Assembly (NCBI RefSeq): GCF_030704535.1
Contig: NC_081821.1
Span: 77,001-141,000, forward strand
Direction: 5' to 3'
DNA length: 64,000 nucleotides
DNA from: Vitis vinifera
Lineage: Eukaryota; Streptophyta; Magnoliopsida; Vitales; Vitaceae
Shown here: positions 24,542 through 36,380 of the stretch, one piece after another
Layout of the letters: each line of letters starts with the position of its first letter
How positions within the stretch are numbered: position 1 is the first letter of the stretch
Position numbers and translations under genes: made by a program
The notes under the pieces: model-generated
What the model saw: the letters and a program-made list of their open reading frames with translations, nothing else
Told to the model about the DNA's origin: nothing
Database searches by the model: none

Positions 24542-25650
24542 ACAGGGAATGAAAGCAAAGAGGAAGATGCAACCACAAACCCGAAACCCTAGACGCCTGG
24601 AGATGAAGCTGAACAGCCCTCACACGCGCGGTGAAAAGAGGAGGCGCCCTGAAGAGGTGAAACCCTGGGTTTCTAACCAAAACCCTAGCCCAAATCCATC
24701 CCAAAATGATGTCCTCAGCCTGCAAACGGGCTGAAATCTGGCCAAAAACTCTTCGGGAAGCAAGGATATGAAGGGGCGGGAAGCTAGTGAGGCGAAAATG
24801 GGAGAAATGAAGCGCGCGAGGGCCGTTTTAAGTTCTGACCCTCGACGAACCGGTCGACCGGTTACTAAACCGATCGACCGCCTTCGCCCCGTTATTGTAT
24901 TTATAAAAAAGGGGGAAAAATAGTAATTTGATATTATTATTGTAACATGTACAAAATTAAATAAAATGAAGTTATTAAATAAAATAATTTAAATTATAAT
25001 TATTATAAAAATATTGAATTGGATTTAGATTAGGTTTGGGTTGTTCGAATTTTTATTTGTATTTCACCTTAATTAAGTTTGGGGAAATAAAATTGTACCC
25101 TAAGATTATAAATAATTTTTGAACCTTATCCAAATTAAGGTTGGGTTAAGTCATGACAACTTGCCTAAATTGCACCTCCTAATTTCGATTATCCAAAAAA
25201 GACTTGATGGCCTATTGAAGAAAAAGGATCAAATGTCTATAACCCCTTAAATGAGGATTCAACATAAGATCAACATTTTTTAATCTAGTCAATTTTGGAA
25301 CGACTTTGTGGGATTGAAATAAACTAACAAAAACCAACAAAGGTACAAAAACTGATGCATATGGTGGTAGCATAAGGTTATATAATTCATTAGTTACTTC
25401 TTTTATTCATGTTCTTTATGTCCATGTTGAAATGCGTTATTTAACCAAAAATTGCATCAAATGAATTGGAAGCCTATGTCTATACATGATAAGGTTGGGT
25501 TTTTTAAGGATCACAAGATCCATTTGGTGTTTGATGTGAGCTTGTCTGTGGGTAAGCCTATGTCTTGATCTATGTTGGGAATAGTAACAAAGAGAAGTCA
25601 TATGTTTTGATCTAATCGCCATATCACATACCTAAACGAAAACAAAATGA
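24542..25650. other. upstream region of the retroelement ORF and AT-rich flank
   Basis: 24542-24840 is G/C-richer and probably the transcribed leader of the minus-strand element. A copy of the 14-bp palindrome and a diverged half copy lie at 24849-24883. From 24900 on it is AT-rich with no recognisable gene. Confidence 0.5.
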
Positions 25651-25659
25651 ATTACAATA

Positions 25660-25806
25660 ACCGGTCGACCGGTTATATTCTACTGGTTGCATCTTTAGCT
25701 CAACCGGTAGCCACTAGCCCTTTTGGTGGCTGGATTCTCAAATGGCCAGTGGCTACCGGTTGAGATAAGTAGGAGACAGGTTGAAGAGAACCGGTCGACC
25801 GGTTAA
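25660..25806. repeat. pair of 14-bp palindromes with CCGGTAGCCACT words
   Basis: Two exact copies of ACCGGTCGACCGGT (25660-25673 and 25790-25803) bracket 116 bp that contain CAACCGGTAGCCACT and GCCAGTGGCTACCGG in inverted orientation. The block resembles a short foldback made of the same words as the Mutator-like arrays. Confidence 0.8.
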
Positions 25807-25975
25807 GCTTTACTTGTATAAGTTGTAATTTGTTTGGATTCCTCCATAGATTCGTGTATTGATAGGGCAATTTGGCATTTTGCTACATGTAATTGCTCTT
25901 CCTTTGAAGGGACATCATTGTGGTAAACGAACATCCATATCAGCCAACATTTAGTTGCATGCAAGCGGTTATGAA

Positions 25976-27190
25976 ATGATATCTAGAAAAATCGGAATGG
26001 GAAAATACTAAAAAATTCACAAGGGTACGAAGAATGTGAGGAATCCTCACATTCTTCGTACCCTCCCAAATCTCCATTTCTTTGGACTTTTTAAAATTTT
26101 TTGGGGCATCATATGGCTTGGATGTTGTTTAAATAGGTCCGTTACACTTAGAAGGTGATCAAATGATATCCGAAAAAATCGGAATCGAAAAAGACTTAAA
26201 AATTCACAAGGGTACGAAGAATATGAGGAATCCTCACATTCTTCGTACCCTCCCAAATCTCCACTTCTTTGGACTTTTTAAAATTTTTTGGAGCATCATA
26301 TGGCTTGGATGTTGTTTAAATAGGTCTGTTACACTTAGAAGGTGGTCAAATGATATCCGGAAAAATCGAAATCCAAAAATACTAAAAAATTCACAAGGGT
26401 ACGAAGAATGTGAGGAATCCTCACATTCTTCATACCCTCCCAAAACTCCACTTCTTTGGACTTTTTAAAATTTTTTGGGGCATGATATGGCTTGGATGTT
26501 GTTTAAATAGGTCCGTTACACTTAGAAGGTGTTCAAATGATATCCGGAAAAATCGGAATCGAAAAATACTAAAAAATTCACAAGGGTACGAAGAATGTGA
26601 GGAATCCTCACATTCTTCGTACCCTCCCAAATCTCCACTTCTTTGGACTTTTTAAAATTTTTTGGGGCATGATATGGCTTGGATGTTGTTTAAATAGGTC
26701 CGTTACACTTAGAAGGTGGTCAAATGATATCCGGAAAAATCGGAATCGAAAAATACTAAAAAATTCACAAGGGTACGAAGAATGTGAGGAATCCTCACAT
26801 TCTTCGTACCCTCCCAAATCTCCACTTATTTGAAGTTTTAAAAATTTTGTTGGACTTCATATTCCTTGGATATTGTCTAAATAGGTTGATTCCACTTAGG
26901 TGGTGTTCGAATGAGTCCCGGAAAAATTCAAAGCCAAAAATATTGAAAAATTAGACAAGGTACGCAGAATGTGTGGAATGCTCACATTTTTCATACTCTC
27001 CCAAATCTCCACTTCTTTGAAGTTTTAAAATTTTTTTTGGACTTCATATGGCCTGGATATTGTTTAAATAGGTTGATTCCACTTAGGCGTTGTTTGAATG
27101 AGTCTCGGAAAAATCCAAATCCAAAAATATTATAAAATTGGACAGGGTACGAAGACTGTGAGAAACCCTCACCATTCTCCGCTTGTATGA
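25976..27190. repeat. 187-bp tandem array with a hairpin in each unit
   Basis: Five well-conserved units with an exact 187-bp spacing are followed by two diverged units. Each conserved unit contains a 41-base palindrome of two 20-base arms around one base (26023-26063, 26210-26250, 26397-26437, 26584-26624, 26771-26811), starting GGGTACGAAGAATGTGAGGA. Arm mismatches are few. Open frames on both strands are translations of the repeat. The two last units (palindromes near 26955 and 27143) have decayed arms. Confidence 0.95.
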
Positions 27191-28961
27191 GGGTGTGAAA
27201 TGGATTCTTCAAAATTCAAAATGGTAATGTACGAAAAAATATTGTGAGGCGTTTTGATTTCCATATGGTTAGTAATTATACATTTTTCGTATTTTCAATA
27301 TTTCAACTAATTTTTTTGTGTAATTCTATTTAAACGCTAAGAAATAATTTGGTCATATATTATCAATTAATAATTAGTACACAATTAATTTAATATAAAT
27401 TTAATATTTATATTTTATATAATTTATTTATATTTTTTCTTTTTTTTTTTGACTTCATAAACAAATTATATTGCTTTTCACACTTCAAATATTTCTCAAA
27501 TTTTGTCAACAAATTATTTGATGTTAAAATAAATTATATTTACTTTTCCTTAATTTATAAATTTTATCACCAAATTAGTTTGAATTTTTTTTTTGTTTAT
27601 TTAAAATTTAATTTTTATCTTGGGTTTAATCACTTTATATTACAAAAAAAAACTGCTATTTATTTTTTCAAATTTCTCTTTATTTTTCTGTTGCACAAAA
27701 AAAATTCCCCAAACAAAATAATTACATTAAACAGGAATTTATAATTGGTTATTGTAATGGATGTAAAAATGTGTGTTGCATGGGATTAATTCCCATGGCA
27801 ACCGGTTGGTGACCTGAAGAATTGGTTTTGTATAGTTTTTTATTATTTTTCCATGCCATGTGTCTTCATCTTATGAGCCCAAAAAAGTGGGTATGGTACC
27901 GAAAAAGCACTTTCGGTACCCTAGCATAACCCCTTTCTAAAATATTTACCAATCCTCTATCATCATATAGTCATTAATGTGAATTTTTTTTTTATAATGT
28001 AAAAACTAAAAAATCATCATTGATAACCGTAGTTTTAAAACAAAAAAAATAATAAAATGGAGCTTGATGTTGTACGGTCCTATTACTTTGACAAATATTT
28101 TAAACATGAGTTTAAATTGAAAATTTTGTTTTAAAAAACAGATTAATTTGATTGAAAACTCTTATGTTTCCTTAAATTCACAAATCATTTTAGGATCTTT
28201 TTCAATGCTTTCCAAATTAGCAACCTGAAGGTCCTGAACCACATCATTAGCTTCATACAAATACAGATACAGACCATTTACATAACTTCCGTCTTGGATT
28301 TTTTTTTTAAAAGAAATTAGTATTAATATGTTATAAGAATATTAGATAATAAAAAAAATGTGTACTGATATCCAAATCATATCCAAGTTTTTTTATTTTT
28401 TTCCTATAATTTATTTTTTTATACATATTTTTCTTTACATTATATTCAAAATTATATGACAGAGAATAATAGTAAACTATTGATGAAATATTGGGAACCC
28501 TAAATAAGGGGAATTTCGATGCTTTGTCACTCTTGGATTCTTCTTCAAGCATACCAGTTTTTAATTAATGAATAACAAAATGTCACTCATTTTCTCCTGC
28601 ACCTTGTGAGTTGTGGGTGAGGAGGTGCTATCTTCACCTCAATTCACATCCTTCCAGTAAATAAAATGCTCATACCTTCAAATTCTCTATAAATTGGATC
28701 AGCCACTTGAACCCAGTTTCAAACTTTCAAGCTTTCAAATTAAATATATCCAACCAACACACAAAATTTTCATGCATCAGACCACAAATACAGAGCTCAG
28801 CCCCATAATAAGTTCCATATCTGTTGGCTTAACAATACCAGCCTTTATTTCTATTCTCAAGACTAGTCGGCGGAAGAAAAACAGTAACACTAAATAAATA
28901 CATCTTTTATTCTTTATTACAGATTTATCCATAAGCTTCTATCCCAGAGCAGATGACAGAG
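27191..28961. other. AT-rich non-coding stretch
   Basis: Long AT-rich DNA with poly-A/T runs. Only a small hairpin at 27895-27920 stands out. A minus-strand peptide-like stretch at about 28200-28290 is not recognised. The 3' UTR of the SDHAF2 gene probably occupies part of 28700-28961. Confidence 0.5.
27895..27920. repeat. perfect hairpin GGTACCGAAA...TTTCGGTACC
   Basis: Ten-base perfect arms around a six-base loop. The arm word TTCGGTACCAT also occurs at 6804-6814 near the left part of the Mutator-like segment. Confidence 0.8.
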
Positions 28962-31854
28962 CTACTGATTGCCAGACACAGGACTGTCTCGACCTTTCTT
29001 GATATCATCCCACCCCCTCACCCATGGCTTCCCAGGCATTGCCCGAGTTTCAGGAGCAGAATGGCTGTTCAGGTTGTTCATAACCTTTTCACGCACTGCA
29101 CAGAACACCTATTAACAACAGATAGACCATGTCAAAATGTAGACCCACAAACATAATAAACAACAAAGAAAATCAACCAAAATAAACTCGAATTTTCACT
29201 TCTAAGTCATATATCTTACTGGATTTATGCTCACTGCCTCCGGGGGTTGCTCCTGACCTGTTAGCCACTTCCAGAGATCTGGGTTTTCCTGCAGTTAAAA
29301 GGTATAGAAAACATATCTTCATAAGAACTATTCAGTGAAGGACATTTGCTAAAGCTGACAGAACTTCCAAAGAATTAGTCCAAGGAAAATTTCACGATCA
29401 TCGCATTATATATTATTAGAAAATGTCACAAATTCTTAACTAGATTCGTTTTTGTAAAGAATATTGTATAGAATATTTCCTAAGTTGATATATAGTAGTA
29501 ATATTAGATTTTCTTATAGAATAAAGAAAATTATTAGGAATATCTCTATAAATATTCTAGGTCATAAGAGAAAAATGTTATGAAATAGAGATGAACTTGA
29601 AGACTATACGTGGTAGATAAAGATTTGAGGAAGAATGAGACACACTTGTGTAGATATAAGGAATTGGGAAACATGAGATGTTTTAAGAACTTAATAGTTA
29701 TATCTGGTTTATGTCCTATGCAATATTCTATATGGTATAGTGGAGTGATTCTCTCTCATCCATGGATATGATTGGCCAAACCATGTTAAAATCTTGTGTA
29801 CTTTTGTGTGAATTATTTTATCTTTATGTTTTTGAATTACTATTGTTTGCTCTGGCACAACATATATTAAAACAAGAAAGAATTGTATGAAAAACCACAC
29901 CCTTTCCCTCCCCACAAATCATCATCCCTTTTTTTTCTTTCTTGATAGTCCAACATCAGGTGTAATATAAGATTCTAACAGTTGGGATAATAGGGAAACA
30001 CTGTCATCCTCTAGCTAATCCAAATAATTACAAGGCGCTAAAAAAGCAGCAGAAATTATTGTAGGTTTGATCATAATATCATAGGTAGTTTGATCACAGA
30101 TGCAAAATGTCTGAACTGGGACTTCTAATTTTATATGATACAGAAACTGTATCAAACCCAAATAACCAAGCAGGAAAACAGCAAAAACTTGATCATATCC
30201 ATTCTAATTTCCACAACAGAACTGCAAACTGTCCAATTGATTATCCTAAGCAATTTCAATTTTATAGACCAAGAAAATAATCACCTAAAAATGGTAATGG
30301 CCATATCATCCTGCTCAAATTCTGACATACACCAGAGCAAGGATCTCAATGGAACTTCAAATTTTCACTCTGGAGCAAGAATGTTTCCAGTCCTTACAAT
30401 GCATTTCCAACTTCACAGCCCACATGATTCACACCAATATTTAGCTTGCTTTAAAATTTTTACTTTCTCAACTTCCCATGAGTTCAACAATGTTATGCAG
30501 GAAACTGATTCCAAACTCAAAGTATCACCACGGTGTGTGAAGTAGGAACTTCTGGACATGCTACCCACCATATGTCCTATCTAAAAATGGAACAAATTTC
30601 ACTTGTCTTCAATTAGCATGTGGAAGTTGACATAATCTAGGGAATTAATTTCCTGCATCACATAAAAATTCAAAATATTGACAAACCATTTTTGCCACAT
30701 AAAATTCAATTGCATCTAAATACTAGATGTTCAAAAACTATTTTACCTCTTACATTTTTCATGCTTGGTTGTCTTCCAATTTCTTCATGTCATACATGAG
30801 GTTCCCCTAACAACCAAGGTCTCTAAAGAGAGCATACAGTATAGAACATAAACTCACATCTAGGTGTATGTTTTACGATATTGAAATATGACACACCATC
30901 CTGGGATTCTACTAACATATGACAGAATCTCCTGTTTTTATGACCAATTAAGTGTCCTCAGACTTTAAATACTCCTTTTCTGAATTATTCTTCATATGGT
31001 TCTCTCCATCCATCTCAACATCCATACATTACTTTGATTCAGATATTACGCTAACCACCACTTCCCGACTATATTTACACTTGTTCCAACCAGGTCTAAT
31101 TTTTTTATCACTCATATCATATGCAATCTACTCTCCTTATGATTGAGCCAAGGACACAAAAGTTTCAATTTCAGAAATCACCATCCAATGTTATTCTTGG
31201 AATATACAGGAGTTGATCAGCAGTGGAAGCTATCGCTTATGGCCATGGTTCAGGTTTACCTCTAAAATGCAGGGTCCAGAGCAATGGCTTTCTCAGCCAG
31301 TGGCCTCCCCATTCTCTTGGTCTCCAACATCAATGGGGGCAATAGTATTGGTCTGGCACCAAAGGTGAAGTTGCCAAAATAAAAGTGGCAGCAGTGTTCT
31401 TGATAGTGAGTTTTCAACTAACATCTCCCACCTTGAAATTTGTTAATATCCTTTTTGCAAATAGACCTCAACCCTTGGATCTGGGTTGGACTTCCAATTC
31501 CACTTAGAAAGAACAAGAGAAAAAAAAAATGAATTAAGTGTCCCCAAAAATCCAATTTCCACTCCCTGATTATGGATTTCTAGCCTTAGTTTGGTTCTCA
31601 AACAAAAATCTCTAACTTTGAGAGTGAGAGAGAGAGAGAGAGAACAATGTTCCAGCTATGTAACTTCAAAAGAAAAATAAAAATCTTGGCAATTAAATCC
31701 CCATGTCACTGAGCCTTGGAACCTACCATCCTTCGTAGGAAACATACTAAAAGCATTCAGCATGATGATCAATCTCTTAAACAGAAAAACATTAACCACA
31801 AAGGATTTTTTTTAAGTTGGACAAAGATTTGGGAATACATTTAGATGTTATATT

Positions 31855-31910
<56 letters not shown>

Positions 31911-33184
31911 GTTAAAAATAAAGTGTAAGAAGAGTTACACTTTTGAAAAATAACTTTTGAAAATAAAGTGTAAGAAGGGTTACACTTTTAATGTGTGAAT
32001 TAAACACATGATTAAGTTTTGAAATGTTACAAAACTTGAAAGGTTGAGGAAGACAATGAGTCTTCTCATCTTTGTAACTTTATAAACTTAAGAGGTTAAG
32101 TGTAAGAGAGTTACACATTTGAGATTAAATCATGTTTAATGTGTGAATTAAACATATGATTTAATTTTTGAATGTTACAAAGATGAAAAGATTGAGGAAG
32201 ACAATGGGTTTTTTCTCATCCTTGTAACCATTTTTCAACCCTAAGAGTGCAATATATGACTTTTCTTCTTTTTGAAATCTTATGCAGAAAAGTGAAAAGG
32301 CTTGATCAATCCCAAGACTATTTCCATTAAGTTCCCTAAAGATTTCTAGAGGTGGGAGGAAATAGAGTCTTTGGACAAAGTTCCAAGAACTTGTTTGAGC
32401 CTTTGTTGTGTTCTTCTTCTTCTTGTTCTTATTTTGTAACTTTGAGAGTTTTATTGTATCAAAGTGAGTGTTTGAGAGTGTTTCTTTTCTCCATTGTATC
32501 CAACTTGTTTGATATCATTAGATAGTCATGCAATCCAATACACATCGCGAAGCCACAAATGCCATATTTTGTTGACAAATGAGGAGATGAAATGATAAAC
32601 AGGAAAAGGGAAAAGCAAAGGAAACAACAAAAATCAAGCACAGCGATGGGTAAAAAGGGAGGGGGAGACAGCGTAGAAGAGAGAGTTACCAGGTCGAGAA
32701 CGTGAACAAGTGATTTAATACCATTGTGATCCATGGAATGAATATGTTCCTCCACCCATTTTCCCAGAACCAAATCCAGTTCAAGAAACCCTCGCTGTTT
32801 GCTCCTGTATAACAGCCTTTTGCACATACCATTTACATAAATTGAATGCTATTTTGGTGGATAAGCAAACGATAAATAACTAAACCGACCTGTTAAACAA
32901 GCGCCTTTTGCTTTCTTCGTTGGACAGATCGATTTCTGGTGAATGGATGCTATCAGAAGAAAAGCCACAAATCCAATTAAATCGAGGCCTGCGAAAAACA
33001 AACATCAATAAGAGGAAATCGACAATTTCATACATGTTGAAACGTGGAGGAGGATAGAACACCTAGGAACAAGAGTCGTCTCAGAAGGGATCGGAGAGGT
33101 GGCGGAGACGGAGCCCCGGGGGGCGATGGCTGTCGAATTCAGAATCCGGTGAAGGCCAAGCACACCTCTTCTCAGACTGCCCAT
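28962..33184 (-). CDS. SDHAF2: succinate dehydrogenase assembly factor 2, mitochondrial (five exons)
   Basis: The exons in transcript order are 33184-33063, 32988-32890, 32816-32690, 29288-29220 and 29108-28962. All have GT/AG borders and the phases agree, giving 187 codons. The product helps attach FAD covalently to the flavoprotein subunit (SDH1) of respiratory complex II in the mitochondrial matrix. The first 60 or so residues are Arg/Ser-rich, as in a transit peptide (MGSLRRGVLGLHRILN). The Sdh5 (DUF339) domain follows with RRLFNRLLYRSKQRGFLELD, the family signature, then NPDLWKWLTGQEQPP. The plant-type tail WVRGWDDIKKGRDSP ends it. Intron 3 is 3.4 kb and holds repeats. No broken codon was seen, so it looks functional. 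Confidence 0.93.
31622..31645. repeat. (GA)n microsatellite
   Basis: A short GAGAGA run in intron 3 of the SDHAF2 gene. Confidence 0.85.
31862..32500. repeat. TA microsatellite and duplicated LTR-like block in SDHAF2 intron 3
   Basis: A TA run (31862-31905) is followed by TGTTGGTTAAAAATAAAGTG, and then by two diverged copies of a block of about 170 bp (GTGTAAGAAGAGTTACAC..., ...GAGGAAGACAATGAGTCTTC). The TGTTGG start and the C-rich end suggest a copia-type solo LTR, but the right edge and a target duplication are not certain. Confidence 0.5.
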
Positions 33185-36100
33185 TTTGAGATGCCGAAAG
33201 ACGTGTGCGGTTGGAGGGACCAGGGAGTGACAACAGAATAGAGAAACAAATAAAGGCCGCTGGGCTCACCGTGGCCCTTCCACGGCCACACGGCCCACAC
33301 CAACACTACTAAATTATGTTTGTAAAACTGAAAATATTGTTGGTTTCCGTGCTTACGGTATAGGAGTCTTATTTTACCGATTCGAGGCTCAAATCCGTGC
33401 TCATTCCCAACTCCCAATCTGAGGCTCCCTTGAACTCATGATTTATAGCTTTAATACCATTTTTTTTTATATTAAAATTGTGATAATACATGAGCTATTG
33501 GCATCACTCTATCTCTAAATTTAACCATATTATTGCATTCCCAACATAAAATATTGTGTAGAAAATAAGAATCAAAATCACAAATCTATTTCATCATATT
33601 TTCTAATATTTGTCTTTAAAAACACTGTTTTTAAGTTAACCAAAGAAATACATTTTTTTTATATTATTTTATTAAGGTAAAAGTGTTTAATAAGCTATTT
33701 TTAAAAATAAAAACTTGTTTAGATATGTTGTTTTTTAAAAATGATTTTTTTATTTTGATTTTATAAAAATATTTTAAATTCAATTTATATAATATTAATT
33801 TATTTTAATTCAAGTCTTATTAAAACTTAAAATGATTTTGTAATTTCAAATAAATTGAAATATATATATATAGTTTTTAGTAAAATATAAATAGTAATAA
33901 TATAATAAAATCATATACTATTTTAGTGTATGTTAGAAAAATATGGGTATTAATATCTTTGTAGAAGCATTTTTTTTTTGTTAAAAATAACTAATAATAA
34001 TAATTATAAATATTTTATTTAAAATGAATTAGGAATAAAGTTTATTCTTTTTTAACATATAAATCAGTTAAGTTTACCATTTATATACACATTTGTACTC
34101 AATTATGTTTTAATTCAATCTAAATTTAATTGAATTGATTTTTTAAAATTCTAAATTAATTTTAAAAAGTTATTAGACTCATTAATAAATTCAATACAAA
34201 GTGTCATTTGATTTAAAATTAATTTATTTAGTGAAAATTTATAATAATATAATTATGTGTAGAAAAAAAATAATAGTCACTATGAACATTTTTTATTTAT
34301 AAATTTTTTGAATTAATGGGTTTATTATTTGAATTTTAAATTATTTTTAAAAATTACTAGATTTTTTAATGAATCCAACTTGTTAAGTCTTATTTAATTT
34401 GAACTTTATTTGTTTAGTAAAAAAATTGAAAAAATGTGATCCTATGTAGGATAGAAACAATAGAATAATTTTAAGCTAATTTGATTTCATAAATTTTTTG
34501 TATTAATTATATCACTATTTGGATTTTAAGTTATTTTAAAAAATTATTAGATTTGTTAATAAATCTCAGGTATTAAGTTTTGCTTGATTTGAAATTTATT
34601 TACTTAATAAAAAAATTGTAAAAATATGATATATGTGAGGATGAAATTAATCAAGTCATTTAAAATAAAATTTAATATATAAATTTTTAATATTATTGAA
34701 TTTGATGACTTTCTAGTACTAATTAAATCGATTTTTGAGTTTCAAATTGTTTTTTTAAATGAATAAAGTTTATTTATTAGGTATAGATTGATTTTAAATT
34801 TATTTATTTAATGAAAATTTTTAGAGAAGTTACAAAAAATTTTAGAAAAATATATAATTTAAAGGAAAATTATATTTGAAGATTTTCAATATTGATATTA
34901 ATTCATGGGAGAGAAGAATAATGATAGATGTTTAATTATATTTATTTATTTTTATTACATTTTTAAATTTCTCAATGTTTCCTTTTGTAGTTAAAAATAA
35001 TTTGTTTTTAAAATTTGTTCTTTATTTCACAATGTTTTTAAAAAAACTGGAAAAAAAAATAATGACAAAATAATGTCATAATTTTATTTTATTTTTTAAA
35101 AATCTGCTTTTCAAACTTAAAAATGTTTTTTAATCACCTGACCAAACAGATTATTAGTGTCTACCAAATAAATCTTTGATTTTTATCCTCATTTCCAATA
35201 GGCAACATAAATAGGAGCAATAGATGAGAAATGGAAGGTATTTCCTATTCCCATTTACTTGAGGACCGAACAGAATCTTAAGCCATGTTAGATTTTCTAA
35301 AAATTTGAAAGAAAATGTAAGGGAAAGAAAATATAAAGAAAAAGTGGAAGAAAAGAAAAAATAAAAGAAAATAAAAAAATAGATTTAAAATTAATAAATT
35401 ATTTTTATATATTTCTTCAAACTCATTTTACTTAATTTTTTCTATTATATAAGGATTAAATAGTTTTAAAATATATAATTTTTTAATTAATTTTAATTAT
35501 ATTTAATTTTCTTTAAAAAAAATTTATAATGAAATCGAGAAAACTATTTTTCTTTGTATTTTTTTTTCTTTCCTAGGTACTTTTCAGGAACCAAACATAA
35601 CCTTAAAGGTCTAAGACGGTGGTTTAAAAATTAACAGCAACCTACATGATTTTATGATGACATTAAGGTATTCACCGTAGATATTGCTAGATGCTGTCCC
35701 GAATCCATGACATCCTAAAAGACCAAGCTATGCCATATTTTCCTATCACGAGATATTGTGGAAGGAAAACACTAAACAGCACAAGATTTGAAATTTCTTT
35801 TGCCACGGGTGTCCCTGGAAAAGCCTAACACAGAAAAATGTTTTGGGGCTGGTAAAACAAAAATTTGGAATGATAAAAAGAAGCAGCTCCAGCCTTCCAA
35901 GGCTCTTAAAAAAATTACAACAAAACTAGCAATAACAGTGACTGCACTTGGGGCTGGTGGTCTCAACAATTAGGGATCCTCACTCCAGTCAACATAGGGA
36001 GAAAAACAGTTCACATATGAAACCGACAAGCTACCATTGGGCATAAGTAAATGGGGTTGCTCACATGCTATAGATAGTTTTAATAAAGTGCATTTCATGG

Positions 36101-36380
36101 ATTACAACATTGGACACTGCCTTCTGATTCCTCCGATTGTACAAGAAATCCACACATCCTAAAAATTGGTTCCGAGACATTCCCAATAATCATATGACAG
36201 TTTCTCCATCACATATTAGTAGAATCCTTCCAGTGCAGAAAGCACTTCATAGGGCATCCTTCTTTTTTTTTTCTCCACAAGTTCTAAATTTTTCACTTGC
36301 CTGTTGTAAAATCTGACATCATTTGTAGGGGAAACTAGAAATGGTCCTCCAGCCTGGTATGAGTCTTCCACCTCACTTCT
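33185..36380. other. intergenic, very AT-rich, with degenerate tandem repeats and a MITE-like element
   Basis: 33185-33460 holds the 5' side of the SDHAF2 gene. 34120-34850 contains about four very degenerate copies of a unit of about 190 bp with the words TTATTAGATTTGTTAATAAAT and TTGATTTGAAATTTATTTA. 35279-35607 looks like a hAT-type MITE (left AAGCCATGTTAGATTTTCT against right AAGGTTATGTTTGGTTCCT in inverted orientation). 35610-36380 holds the SDR 3' UTR and unrecognised sequence. Confidence 0.5.

Noticed and set aside
26047..26817. Repeated small open frames of about 66-101 codons on both strands with near-identical peptides
   Set aside because: They are translations of the 187-bp satellite and its palindrome, not genes.
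6801..27920. TTCGGTACCAT words at 6804 and in the 27895 hairpin as ends of one 21-kb transposon
   Set aside because: Only about a dozen bases agree, no target duplication was found, and complete unrelated elements and host fragments lie between. Left as a weak similarity.
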